From Panagrolaimus kolymaensis (taxonomy: Eukaryota > Nematoda > Chromadorea > Rhabditida > Panagrolaimidae): DNA of 64,000 nt. The notes beneath the pieces were generated by a model. That model searched no databases. It was not told the origin of the DNA and worked only from the letters and a program-made list of their open reading frames with translations. Shown here piece by piece: positions 52,005 to 64,000 of this stretch. How positions within the stretch are numbered: the first letter of the stretch is position 1; each line of letters starts with the position of its first letter. The translations under genes and the position numbers were made by a program. Location: positions 1-64,000 of the forward strand of contig JAJQJQ010000012.1 of the NCBI GenBank assembly GCA_028622995.1. Reading direction: 5' to 3'.

Positions 52005-54295
52005 CTAATAGAAATCATCTCGTCGGAAAGTATAAATAGGCTCAGGAAGGTTGTGTGATTTGCAGTAAGCTTTTAAAGTTTTATTAATCCAACGAGCTTC
52101 TTCTGGGCTGCAATCATATGGAGCGAAAATATTTACACATATTTGAGATGTTATTTTTCGTTTAGCAGCAACTGTTTTGGTTTGACTATTTCTTGGATAA
52201 AAGCTTACATCTTCCTTTGGGTTTACATCAAATCCTTTTCCAGGATGAATAACTTTTGAAATAACATTAATGTTTTTTTCTATTTCTTTTAAATTTTTTC
52301 TCAACTTTTTTCCTCTTGGAATTAGTTTTTCTGATAATTCATTGGAGGAATGCTTCAAATAAGCCATAATTTTTCTGGCATTTAAAGGACCCTGGTCATT
52401 TGATCTTTTTTTCAAACTCGCGTTTGATTATTCCCTCATGCCAGCAACTTGCAGAGCCCGTAAAGTACAGTAATTTGACCGTAAAATTACTGTACTTTAC
52501 GGGCTCTGCAATATTGCGGCATGAGGGAATAATCAAACGCGAGTTTGAAAAAAAGATCAAATGACCAGGGTCCTTTAATGATTGATTTTCTTCATTGCTT
52601 TCAATTTCAGCAATCAATTTAGGGATTCTTCGATATTCAATGTCTTGGACGATTTTTTGAGCTTCTTTTAAATTTGGATGATCGCTTGTTGGATTCAATA
52701 ACTAAAATTTTATTAAAATATTACCAACACAAAAGATAAAGTTGATAAACCTTTTCATAAAGGGAATCATCAGTTAATTGAATGTACGCATCCAAATCTT
52801 CCCAAGAATTGTTTAATGGAATTTCCATTCCATTTTCAATATGAATTTTTAAATGGGGTCCAGCAAGTTTCAAAGCCTTTTTAATCCTATAAAAAATTAC
52901 TATTGTTTGCTTTGCTATTAGAGAGAAAGGCATACATTTCATCTTTAGCGAGAACATTTTTATGGTAATACAATGTTTTAAACAATCGTTTTCGTGATTC
53001 AAAAATTAAAGCAATTTCATCGGCATCTTTTTCAGGATATTTGAGACAGGTATACATTTTGCCTTCAGGACTATAGTTTTCTGTGATTACAGTAGATTCT
53101 ATATAGCGTGTAATGATATTCTGAAAGGGTAAGAATAAATATATGTACTAATTTTTAATTTTCTTTTATAAAAAGTTTACTAACCATATTAATGGAATCA
53201 AGACCAGTTCGAAGGGCATCCCGATAAAGATAATCTAATTTATCCAAATCTAAACCATTTCGGCGATTATTAACAATCTCAAAAATGTAAGCTTTTTCAG
53301 GAGAAATCAAAAGATTCCATTCTCCATTAATATCAAACATTTTGGGAGGATCAATTAGTTGACGAATGAGCTTAAAATCTTTTTTGGTTAGGTAAACCGA
53401 AAGGTGTCTTTTAATTTTTGGATCGTCCATAAGCATTTTATTAAATAATAAAACTGCCATTTTTTTGTGCTAAAAAAATGTTCCTGATGGTTTTAGTTTT
53501 AATGATTAAAAGGTTGATTGTTAGAAACTCACTGAAAATGGCATATCAAAACATTTTCGATATAAATACGAAAAAGCACAATGTTCAAGATTTTGTAATA
53601 ACGCTGCCAAAGTAATTATAAGGATTTCATTTCCTGTCAATTAATATTTTAATGGTAATGATACCAACAATTTTCGCAAGTTCTTTGTAAACTTAAAAGC
53701 GAGGGAAGCGTTGCTAAATCATTAATATATTTAACAAGAAAACGAATGAGCATACATACCTTAGTGAATGTTCAAATCGAGTATGTGTAGCACTGGGAAA
53801 CACATTATCACATGATCCAAGTTGTTTATTTCTTTTAAGACGAGAGAATATTGGAGTATGTATTATAAACTAATTTGCATATTTTTGGAATGTTAATGGG
53901 CTTATGTTCGCCAATGTTGAAACTCTCACATCTTGCTGATTTTGGATTCCAATCTTGGTACGTCTAAAATATATAAGAGCATTTTTTTTAAATGTTTTTT
54001 ACTTTAAAAATCTTTTTTACTGTATGAGTACTTTTTCTAATGAATGGCAAGGAGAATAAACTATCAAGTAGTATAATGATTTTATAAATTGACTCACTTT
54101 AGCCGGTGGTTTTGAATAACGTTGATAAGTTTTTTTAAATTTTCGATGAATTCGAATTTTTTGATAAATTACAAAATAAAATAACACATTGGCAAAAAAA
54201 ATCTCTCTCTCCTCGCAGAAAGTGAAACAAATGTTACAACAGCTCCTTTGAATGCACGAAAATATGTTTTTGACATTTGAAAAAAATGGAAACAT
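52005..54295 (-). pseudogene. SAMHD1-like HD-domain protein, disrupted
   Basis: Exons by homology: 54098-54295, 53760-53963, 53665-53713, 53533-53633, 53185-53469, 52936-53120, 52751-52886, 52005-52701. Family marks include [37 protein letters not shown] and VSFYPR. SAMHD1 cleaves dNTPs using metal bound by His-Asp; here the HDLGH equivalent reads QNLEH, so the metal pair is lost. A MITE interrupts the last exon after residues NQSL, adding a premature stop. The frame also slips by one base near 53869 and at the 53665/53633 junction. Together these make normal dNTPase activity unlikely. It could be a pseudogene, or a pseudoenzyme whose small indels are assembly errors. Confidence 0.75.
52386..52574. 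mobile_element. Palindromic MITE in a coding exon, TTAA target duplication
   Basis: A 189-bp near-perfect palindrome with ends AGGACCCTGGTC and GACCAGGGTCCT, flanked on both sides by TTAA (52382-52385 and 52575-52578), the duplication used by piggyBac-type elements. Removing the element and one TTAA rejoins the host reading frame exactly, which confirms the boundaries. It has no coding capacity. The termini differ from classical piggyBac ends, so the family is only inferred from the target site. Confidence 0.9.
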
Positions 54296-55241
54296 CTTGA
54301 AACGCTTACATTTTTTTGTTTGGAAGAAAGTTACAGATTGCAGAATTATTCAAAAGTTTAGAAAGCTGCGATGGATCTAATGAAAGTTTCTTGAATGTCC
54401 AATTACAAAGTTAACCCAAATCCCCGAAGTACGAAAAAAGAATAGACACAAGAGTTAAAGAAATTTTTTTATTACATCAGTTTAAAATGCATAATACAAA
54501 AATTATAGAAAATGATTTTTATATAATTGATAAATTTCTTTTTCTAATACATTTGAATTGCTAATGCACCCATAATTGCAGCACTTGTGACCATGTAGGT
54601 TGTAGCAGAGGAAGTTGTTGTGGTAACAGGATCGGTTGCGGCTGGTTCTGCTGGTTCTGTTGCTGCTGGAGTTTCAGTTTCTGTTGCTGCTGGAGTTTGA
54701 GCGTCTGTTTGATCTGGAACAGCTGGAGTTGTTTCATCAGCCTAAAAAGTATAAGAACGATAAGATGTAAAAAGATAATGGAAATAAAAAAAACATACAG
54801 CACGCTTAACAACAGGACCAGCACGAGAAAGTTGACCAAGAGCAAGAAGGATGAAAGCGAGAACGATGAAGCTGCGTTGACCAAACATGATTTTGATTTT
54901 TGAGAGAGATCACCAAGAGTAGTCACCAAGTTGAGCAAAGATGTGCGAATGCAAAATGCTTGAAAATTATGGTTTCGCAAAAGCTTAAGTACTAAAATTG
55001 AGGATCATGAAAATGATGGTGAAAAATGCTAAATTTGCATAAATTCATGTGAAATTTTTTTTGGCGTGGAAATATAACGAAGTTTTTCGATTTTTTTTAC
55101 AAAAGAGTCAAAATAAAGTTTTTTTATTTTCTTTGGTTTTCAGTGATCAAGGAAGATAAGTGAATATTGATAGTTGAAATAATTTTTATAGCCTTTCTTT
55201 ATTTATTTTTTTGTTGTTGTTATAACTTTGAGTTTAATAAA
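54165..55241 (-). repeat. Inverted segmental duplication, copy 2
   Basis: Reverse-complement partner of 34255-35331. On this side the duplicated first exon of the SAMHD1-like gene runs on past the breakpoint into the rest of that gene, so this is likely the source copy. It also holds the second surface-protein gene. Confidence 0.9.
54544..54888 (-). CDS. Small Thr/Pro/Ala-rich GPI-type surface protein, copy 2
   Basis: Exons 54799-54888 and 54544-54741; 95 aa, identical in sequence to the protein at 34610-34954, with the same 57-nt intron. Signal peptide, dibasic KR site, TPAATE repeats and hydrophobic C-terminal tail as described for copy 1. It is divergent from the SAMHD1-like gene, starting about 590 bp from its first ATG-containing exon on the same strand and upstream of it. 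Confidence 0.75.
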
Positions 55242-55340
55242 GGCTTGCATTTTTAAGAATACTTTTGTTTGAATTATAATTAAATTTTATTAACAAAACA
55301 AAGATATGTACAAAATTATTCGCAAATTAAGTTTTGAAGA

Positions 55341-57452
55341 TCATGCAGCTGAAATGATATCTTTACGGAATTTAATATCATTTTGTTTATTTTGTTCTTT
55401 TCTATCACTATCGGTTTTTACCCAATAATCGGTTTTAGCCCAATATTGTTGTTCGCCTTTAGCTAAAATACAATATAAAATATTGCATACAACCATAATT
55501 GCTGCAACAACATAAAAAGCTAAAGCCCATTCATCTTGAGTATTATTAGGAGTTAATGGATTTACAATCAATGGAATTGCGAGCATTGTAATTGTCATAC
55601 CTGTAGAAATTTGTCCCATAACAAATGGAGCATATGGACCAGCAATGACTGAACCATTTTTATAAAATCCACCAGTATTAAATCCTTGAAGAGTGGCGCC
55701 AATGGTCATGATAATCAATGCAATATTTCCACTATTAGCTGGAATGAATGAAAGAATGACTAAGAAGGTAGCCATGGAAAAGAAGGAAATGGAATTATAT
55801 ATTTTTGTTTTCAATTGTTCTGATATGCATCGTATTCTATCATTTGAAAGACCAGAAAGTTCTTTCATTAAACCCATTCCAAGTGGAGGCAAAGCAGCCA
55901 TAAATCCTGTTGATAAAACTTTATATCCTTGAACCTAAAAAAATCAATGATGATGAATCTCTTGTGTTAACACTTTATTTTTCTTTTCCCATTTCTCAAC
56001 TACTGTAGTTTTACTTTTTTACAAAGACAATAAAAGAAATTTAATGACTATTTTTTGTCCCTAACATTTTGAATTTAAAAAAAACAAAGTGACACAAACA
56101 TTTATTTTGTTTTGTGGCCTCATCAATCACATTTATTTTTATTTTCTTTTTTTCTTTTTTTGTGTCACACTTGAAAATAGTCATTCAATCAGTTTCCTGC
56201 ACTTAGTTGTTACGTAAATGAGACGACGAGGACGAAAAAGATATTTTTATGTGATTTTTATGTCTTTCAACTTTGAATGTTAAAAGATCAAAAACGTTTG
56301 ATCAATCTCAACAAAAAAAAAAGTTGAAAACGAGAACAATTTATTTTATAGGTCGTCGTTTAAAAAAAGAGAGACGAATTTAACTGTCTCATTTTGGTGG
56401 GATTAATTTTGTTTGTACCTCGTTAATTTTAATCCTTTTTTTAAATTCTTTGATGTAAAAATAGAAAAAACTAACTAACCTTGCTAAGATAAGTGGGTGA
56501 AAATTGATAGAGGAGATTGATGCCAGCAAAATTTCCAATGCCACCAATAAATACAGCCCAAGCTGCACCTGAGCTGAGAATAGCTTTGTATGGGATACGT
56601 TTGGCATAATCCATTCCAAGATCGCGTCCACGTCCAATCTTTTCTCGTTCGAGATGACTCACACGTGGATGTTCATCAGGGAAGTTACGATAAGCAAAGA
56701 AAAACACGATGAAAAGGATGGCAGCGGTGGCAGCATGAACATAATAAATAGCTGGCCAGCCGTAGGCTGAGTTACACAACATTCCAGAAATGGGATTAGT
56801 AAAAACTGGAGCTAATTGAACATAAACGCAAAGGGTTGAAGCAAAGAATGCATTTTGTTTGAAATAAGTCCAATAATCTGAAAAATAGCGAATCATGTAA
56901 ACTTTTTTTTCTTTGTGTTTTCGCTGTGCTGTTTACAAAACAATTGACTATACTTACTCATAAAACTACCAAATGTGGCCATATCTCCAGCAAATGCAAT
57001 ACCTTGCAAAACTCGAATAAACAAAAACCAATACCATCCTGCTCGAAGAGCAAAAGGTACACAAAGGGTTGCAGCTGCGCCTAAAATTAATATATATTTA
57101 TTACTAAACTATTAATAAATTTGTAAAGAAACCAACCAAAAAGTCCAACAGCAGTAAAAATATATCTTGGACCATACATATTAATTAGAGTTACAATAGG
57201 TATATTAGCAATTAAAGCTCCAGCAGCAACAACGGCCATAGCTTCTGATTTAGCATTATTTGAAAGATGTATGCCTCGATTTGGATCATTTGTATCGTTA
57301 GTATCTTTTATACAAATAATAGAAAAATTAAATGTTAAAATATTAGCCCAATTTATCATTAAGCATGCGGTAACTAAAATTAATAATAAAAATCTTGTTC
57401 GATGCGCAAATGGCTCAATCAAAGGTTTGGGTTCTTCTTTAGAAAGCTGCAT
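55341..57452 (-). CDS. SLC17-type anion / phosphate transporter (MFS)
   Basis: Exons: 57137-57452, 56958-57080, 56480-56877, 55341-55934; 476 aa. About twelve hydrophobic segments. The first helix (RFLLLILVTACLMINWANIL) is followed by a loop with NDTNDPN sequons as in SLC17 proteins. The signature areas include VLQGIAFAGDMATFGSF in helix 4, GWPAIYYVHAATAAILFIV, and NFAGINLLYQFSPTYL in the second half. The family moves organic anions, phosphate or glutamate with Na+ or H+ across plasma, lysosomal or vesicle membranes; the substrate is not readable here. The start is an ATG at 57452, since upstream codons in frame are not ATG. The last intron is 545 nt. Confidence 0.85.
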
Positions 57453-60400
57453 TATTAAAGTCACTGATATTGGCAACAATGAAGCAATCAAATAAAACAG
57501 CCAAAGAAGATGAGAATGATGATGGAATTTGATTTAAAAAATATATCAAAATTTGAGAGGCTTATAAATCGAATTTTTTTTTCATATCTCTCTATTTCCC
57601 ATTTTTTGAAAAAGTGTATAACTCCGCCTGCTTTATTTGTTTCTCCCATTATTTTATTTTTTATTTGTGGTTGGATTTAAATGATGAAACAAACACACAC
57701 ATACATAAACAGTGAACGTTTAACGACAAAAAAATTGAAAGTTGAAAGTTCGTCAATCAAATCAAACTGGTTCATCTTTTTATTTTTCTTTCAGAGGAGG
57801 ATGGTGCAAATGGGTGGTGTGTGCCGGCAGGCGATGATGGAATGATATATATTGGTAACATGACACTATCTTTGTACATTTGATTGGTTATTTAAAGACA
57901 TTCCCTCCTATAAAAAGATAAACAATAATTTTCTCAAGATGCAAAAGAAGTTGCTTGACATTTGTATAAAAATTAAAAAATAAAACACAAATTTCAAATT
58001 TTTCTTTGATTTCTCTAGAAAACATCCAAATAAAGAAATAATTACACGATTGTTTTGCTTGATTAATTATGTGTTGTTTTTTTAATGCGGTCTGTTGATC
58101 TCTTATCAAAGATGAAAACAAGTTTATATCTTTTTGACCGCTATCACCCACAACGGAAGCAATTTCGTATCAAACCTTTTTACACTTTGAAAGTTCAAAA
58201 TATTAAATATCGTGCCTGCCTCCCTCTCTCAATGGTAATCCAACCCTTTTTTTTGGTTATGCAGGTCAATGCTCTGACGACAGAAGATTAAAGAGTATAG
58301 AATAAACGATGGTGGTTTTATTTTTTAATTAATAATGTTTTTTTGTTTGGGAGAGAAGAAACACCCAAAACAGCAATGATGTGAACGATCAAGGTTGAAA
58401 GTTGAAAAAAAAATTGGAAATAAAGTAAAAAATGATTGCAAATTTTTTTTTAAACAAAGAAATAATCAATGAACAAATATTTTTTTTTTTTTTGTAACAA
58501 AATGCATATTTTAATCTTTTAATTTTTTATTTATCAGTAGTCATCGAAATATTTTATGGATTAGCGATGTTTTTTAAATATAAAATTTGTAACATGTGAA
58601 AGTGTTTTTTTATATATAAATAATTCTTTGACCTAGAATTTTTATGATTGGCGATTTAGCGACTGTTCTTTAAAACATTTTTGGTTTCGATTCGAATGTA
58701 TTATTTGCAAGGCTACTAAAATTCATATATTTAGTAGTCAACCTTCGGCTACTAGAAGGCTACGATTTTTAAAATAAACTTTTTGTATTTTATGAGACAA
58801 AGATTCAATTTACTAATAAAAAATAGTTTGTATTTTTATCAAAAGACGATAGAAAGTAAATCAAAGAGTAAAAAATGAAGACCTGCTAAAGTAGCTTCGA
58901 AGAAAAAAATAGATTAATTTGGTGCTTTTTTCATAAAAACTTTACGGAAATGTATTTGAAGGCTTACGACTACCCAACTATATTACTTCATTTATTAAAT
59001 TTCTGTTTTGCAAGCTTTCTATGTTCATTTGCTTTATAATAAGTTTGGATATGAGATGTGGAGAAAATTTCAAAAAGGTTTTGAAAAAAAATTTATTTTT
59101 TTCTTTTGAATGTTTTCTCTGTCTGAAATTCGAATGTATTTGATAATTTCATTGATATTTCGTCGAGATTTTTAAAAGCTGAAAATGAAATAATCAAGTT
59201 TTTATTATTATCATAAACTAAGTATTTTTGAATCCATTTTATTTCTTCATTTTATTATAAAAGCCTTGAAACTTTTTTCGTTTTAAAGCAAGTTGATTTG
59301 AGAAAAATAAAATAAACTGAAAACTGCATTGTTTTGAAAAGAAAAATAAAATTAAATATTTTTTATGAATCGCTTTCACAATCTCCTTGATTTCACTTCA
59401 GTCTATCAAACGACGACAACCACAACTTCCGTTTACTTTATTAATCAAAACATATTAACGCGTTTATCACTTTTTTGGATTTAGCTCACGTGTGTAGTAT
59501 TTTTTTAATCGCCTATATTTTTTCTGGCAAAAAAAGAGGGCGGCTGGCTTACTTTCATTTTTCTTCTCAAAAAAATGGGTAAAAGTAACCTTCAGCTGCC
59601 TTCCTGCTTGCGTTGTCTTTGGTCTCTCAAAAACCAATTACTTTGTTAAAGAAAAAATAAAAAGCATAAATCAAAAAATAAAAATAAGAAGGAAAAGAAA
59701 GTTGGAAAACTGAGTAATTTTTAATGACACCAAAATTTTTGTGGGTTTTTATGGGAGAAATAAAAATTAAAAGGAATTGCAAACGACGCTGATGAAGGAA
59801 AAATAAATAAGGTTGAATGATGAGATGTAATGTCGATTAAAGAATTAATTGGTTAGTATTTGAACTTTGCTATTTCCGATCATTGACAAAAGTTTAAGTT
59901 TAATATTATTGAAATCATAAGTTTTTATTTTTAGGGTTATCAATCACAAGTAAATAACTTTTTCTTTGATTTGCTGGGTGCAGAAATTTTTCTTCTCCAT
60001 TTTTTTAGAAAAAAAAATATTTTCTGTTTTGCTTTGGAAAATAATTAAACTTTGATTTCATTTCATAAAGTTTTTTTAATTATTTTTCTGAAAGGCACAA
60101 GTTTTGGACATTGAATGTTAATAGAATATTAAAACGTTTAAAAAAATAAGAAAAATCCGAACAAAAATTTTGGGCCTTTGCAAATCAATCTTTTCTTCTA
60201 ATATCAAGAATTTCAATCATTTTTGTAATACAACAACAATTTTGAAAAGTAAATTCATTAAAAAAAAGTTGAGCTCTTTTCAGATTCAAAAATGGTAGAT
60301 AACGATGCATTTTCCAAAACAAATTCGAATTTGCCACTTTCATCTCGAAGCAAGATAAACCGTACATATTACCGAAGCTTCTATGTAGTTTGAATGCCTT

Positions 60401-62425
60401 TTTGAATGCCAGTTTGCAAAAAAAGCAAATAAATAAATTTTTCTAATTAAATAAAAAAAAATCTAAAATATTTCAGTTTTTTTGTATGTACATTTTTAAA
60501 TACCATAAATACAATAAAGAGCAGACTTGAACTTTAGTTATGATTAATGTGTTTTTTTCTGCATAAAAATTTTCTCATTGTTCCACCTTCTATTTTTTCT
60601 TTATTGCAAATGCTTTATTCCAAATAAAAGAAAAATTAATTTTTTGCAAAGGTTGGTAAAAAAAGGATAAAAGCAATATTTCAATTTTTAGGAAAACTAA
60701 ATAAAAAAGGTATCAAGCTTTTACCCCATTTTTTTCTTTATTGGTTTTTTTCACACGCAGCTTTAGAAAAAGCCATAATATTTGGAATAACAGGTGGTGG
60801 GTGAGACTTTCACAAACCTCCTCCCTCAATATTTTTTAAAACAAGATTAGGTATTATTGATTTATTTTGTTTATATTTAAAAATAAAAAATACAATTGCA
60901 TTTTTTATTTATTAATATATAAGACGCCGATATTTAAAAAAATTTTGTGCAGCACAAAATTCCTCACTTTTTTGAAAAAGTGTCTCTTTTGCCATTTTTT
61001 TCAATTGATTTTTTTGGCAAAAGAGACACTTTTTCAAAAAAGTGAGTAATTTTGTGCTGCACAAAATTTTTTTAAATATCGGCGTCTTATATTTTGAAAG
61101 ACAGAAATATATTACCGTTTTTGCTGCAACAGAAATTTTTGTCTTTTTAAGATTAGATTAACTTGCCTTCTTTTACCTCTAAGAAAATTGTGTAAAGTTT
61201 AAACTTTGGGAGTATATTTATTTATGTGAGTAAGAAAATAATTTTTTACTTAATATCTCAGATAAAGAAATATCGATAAGTTACTTTTTTTGCTTTTGAA
61301 ATTAGCTAGCTAAATATTCATTTGTCACTTTAAACGGATAAGTTTCTTACGAAAGCAGTTATATCGATTCAAACTTTGCGAGATTCTCAATGATTTTTAG
61401 CCTGAACGAATTGTTTTTTTCTTAAAAATAGGGGCGGGGTACAACAGATGTTTAGTTTATTTTAAAATATTCTAAGTATTTTTTTTATTCATAATATAGA
61501 GTATTATTGATTATAACATACTTTAATATTTTTATGTTTGTATACATATGTCTCTTATTTTTTTACAATCATAAATAAATACCTGCGTAATAAAATTTAT
61601 TTACGTAAGAATATTTTCTTTAGACTAGGAATAAAATAAAAATAAAAATTTATTGAAAAAAGTAAAAATAGAGAGAAGCTGAAATATTATAAATAAGTTT
61701 TATTTTAGACTTTTTTGGGCTTTTCCAATACAGAGCTTTGAAGACATTTTGTTGCCGTGTTTGAAAATATTAGGATAGAATCAAGAATCAGAAAAAATCG
61801 TAGAAATAATCTAAAATATATCTTTCAATAATTTTTACTACTTATCAAAGGTTTTGGATAAACTTTGCTTTCTTCACGATAATGTTTGACTGCCGGGAGT
61901 TATTCTTATTTTATTATTTTTAACAATTCGTAAAAGTTGTTTATTGAATGCTTTTCTTAATTTTTATTAATTAAAATTTTTTGTATTTTTCCATTTAAAA
62001 AAATCCAAAGTATTTTCTCAGGATTCCATCTCGTGAAATTAATTTAGGTTGGCTATCGTCATTTCCTTTGAATGTTTTTCTCAAACTTTATTCTTTTTCT
62101 GACGTATTTTTTCGTGTAATATTTATTAACTTCAAATCCCATTTTTCATTTGCGTCAAAACTTTTTGTTTTTTTGTTTTTTCGTGAGTAAGAATTCCATT
62201 CATCGAAAAATTCTTACATTTTTTGTGGAACTTTTTTTTACTTTGGATGTAAACACGAGATATCCACCTTTTTTTCTTCCCAATTTTTTAAAGCCATTTA
62301 AATAACGGCGGCTAAAACTAATATCATTATTATTAACCATTAAAAATATTTATTTACAGTTGTTTTAAAATATTGGAATTTTTACATATTTTTTTTTATT
62401 GGATTAGAAAAAAGTCGATAGAAAA
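57453..62425. other. Gene-poor region (5 kb) with one MITE
   Basis: Promoter side of the transporter and upstream DNA of the gene beginning at 62426. Open frames are short, low-complexity and unsupported. The one structured element is the palindrome at 60918-61091. Other stretches are A/T runs with no tRNA or conserved coding signal. Confidence 0.55.
60918..61091. mobile_element. Palindromic MITE, TA target duplication
   Basis: Arms begin TAAGACGCCGATATTTAAAA and end in the reverse complement ending CGGCGTCTTA, around a 20-30 bp loop. Nested smaller palindromes occur (TTTTGTGCAGCACAAAA). TA lies on both sides. Non-coding, so non-autonomous and probably moved by a Tc1/mariner-type transposase. 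Confidence 0.82.
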
Positions 62426-64000
62426 ATGCAAGTTACGGCTGCTGGAACAGAAAAAGAGCAACGACAAAAACAATCATCAGTGGAAGATAGCGATGAAGAA
62501 AAAATGGATTTAATGGAATTTATTCGAACCATCGATCGTGAAAGTCGAGAAGCTCGAGTGTAAGTTAAAGTTAATTTTAAGGATATTTTACTTCACGTAT
62601 TTTTTATGGCCGCTGTAAACTAGAAAAAAAAATTGACGGATAAATAGTTTTTATTTGCCTCTATCGTCTTTTGCTATTACCATTTATCTTCTCACATCTT
62701 TATCCATTCTCATTATTTTTTTTATTAGCTTTTCGTAGTTGGCTTGTTGAATTAAATTGCTTGAGTTCTAAGTTTTTAGTTCATAGATTTTAAAACCTTG
62801 TTCTTTTATTTTGTAATGGCTTGACTTTCAATATTAATTTGAGTCAATAAGCATCATCGAAAACGACCTATCTCCGCCAAGTTAATATTTTTGGATGTCG
62901 CTAAATTTTTAAGGATCATTGTTTTCCTAAACTATTTTTCGAAACTTTTATATCGAAATATAATTGTAAGAAATATCCCTGACTTTATAAAGTGGTTTTG
63001 ATTTATATAAAAAAAAGTAAGACTTTTTGTTTCATTGGAGCGCTTACATAAACAAAATTTAATCTAATTACCTAATTGAACACAAGATTTTTATTTAATT
63101 AAAATGACACAACAGAATTCTAAGAAAGTGAAATAAAAAATAAATAAAAAGCGTATGACCAATTTCGATAAAAGCTTAACACCAGTTGCCACTTTGATAA
63201 CCATAGCTAGACAACTCATGATTTTTAATAAAATTAAATTTAAAGCTCATATGGCTAAATTTTAACTTTGGTTTGTTACGTTTTTACTGTAGCCTTAGTC
63301 ATTAATATTTTTACTTCAATAAACTACCGTACTTTATTTTTGTTTTAATTATTATTGCACTTTTGTTCTCTAAAAAAATTTTCATGGGTAAAAGAAAAAA
63401 TTAATAATTTTATTCTAGAATGAATTCAATTTTTTCGACTTCCTTCTTTGCTTCATTTTACTTTTTTTAGTTTCAGTTACCGCCTTTTTGTATGTAAAAC
63501 GAAAAAATGGCTTTCTTTTAGTTGAATACATAATTTTTTTGTTAATAACGAAAAAACAATTAACATTTTTTATTTTATAATTTATATTTCTTTTTTTGGG
63601 TTTATAACAATTAAGAATTTATTTTTCTTGCTTCTTTCTTAAGGTGGTGGTAGAACAGAAGCAGCAGGTAGAGCAGCAGGGAGGGTGTTGAAAATAAGTC
63701 CCATAATTTAAAAGAAAAAAGTAAAACTTTACCTTTTTATTGACATAAAAATAACACACATCAGTGGCAATGGTAGCAATGGCAGAGCAGATGTTGTCTT
63801 TAATAAAAAGTTTTCCTTTTATTATTAAATAATCTCCCATTAAGTTTTATAAAACATAATTTATGGTTTTACAAAATCTTATTTTTTCCTTTTACAGCGG
63901 TAGCTTTATTGAATCTTTAAGTTTTTCGACCAAACATTGTGTTTATTTTCTTATTTTTTCTGCTTTAAAACCACGCGAAAATTTTCAAATTAACGAATAT
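62426..64000 (+). CDS. 5' part of an unidentified gene, runs off the window
   Basis: The first exon 62426-62559 codes for about 44 residues (MQVTAAGTEKEQRQKQSSVE onward), charged and hydrophilic, ending at a GTAAGT donor in phase 2. A TATTGGATTAG acceptor upstream suggests a trans-spliced or noncoding 5' exon. A possible second exon starts at 63898 after TTTTACAG and stays open to the end (begins GSFIESLSFSTKHC), but it is A/T-rich and could be intron. No family is recognised. The 1.3 kb between them is A/T-rich with one GC-richer patch near 63640-63690. Confidence 0.45.

Overview
The window is nuclear DNA of a nematode, AT-rich outside exons. The evidence is many short introns (often 45-55 nt) with TTTTAG or TTTCAG acceptors, a serpentine chemoreceptor of nematode type, an F-box-like gene, tandem nematode-style old-yellow-enzyme genes and compact gene spacing. 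A clade IV (rhabditid) worm is my guess, but the sequence does not fix the species. I rebuilt gene models by hand by following reading frame and splice phase across introns; each model below keeps frame from start to stop unless stated.

Layout. 269-10142 (minus): a synaptotagmin-like gene whose 6.7 kb intron holds a candidate 27-nt microexon and a candidate alternative first exon. 10143-16491: gene-poor upstream DNA. 16492-17959 (minus): MOCS3/UBA4, divergent from an F-box-like gene (18209-18974, plus). 19558-22703 (minus): a divergent DDX3/Vasa-group helicase with a long disordered N-terminus. 23137-23270: a relic of the F-box gene's last exon. 23354-24673 (minus): nucleotide-sugar transferase. 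25300-27175 (minus): M14 zinc carboxypeptidase. 27538-29014 (minus): coiled-coil protein. 29249-30435 (plus): two small membrane or secreted genes. 30503-30801 (minus): the signal recognition particle RNA. 31170-32810 (minus): chemoreceptor. 34610-34954 (plus): small GPI-type surface protein. 35431-37875 (plus): FLYWCH-like zinc modules fused to a dead OTU domain. 38192-38790 (plus): His-rich/Gly-Tyr-Gln-rich secreted protein. 39171-40048 (minus): clathrin light chain. 40977-45195 (plus): two tandem OYE genes, then tRNA-Ile. 45645-51853 (plus): tandem DDX46/Prp5 helicases. 52005-54295 (minus): a broken SAMHD1-like gene. 54544-54888 (minus): second copy of the surface protein. 55341-57452 (minus): SLC17-type transporter. 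57453-62425 is gene-poor. A partial gene starts at 62426.

Themes. The genes are ordinary cellular genes rather than one pathway. The unusual part is genome dynamics. A 1,077-bp inverted duplication (34255-35331 and 54165-55241) copied a surface-protein gene together with the 5' end of the SAMHD1-like gene. Three palindromic MITE-like elements are present, and one sits in a coding exon at a TTAA duplication. Two tandem paralogue pairs and two GC-AG introns are also visible. Several otherwise conserved genes need a single-base frame correction, which may be assembly indels or real lesions.
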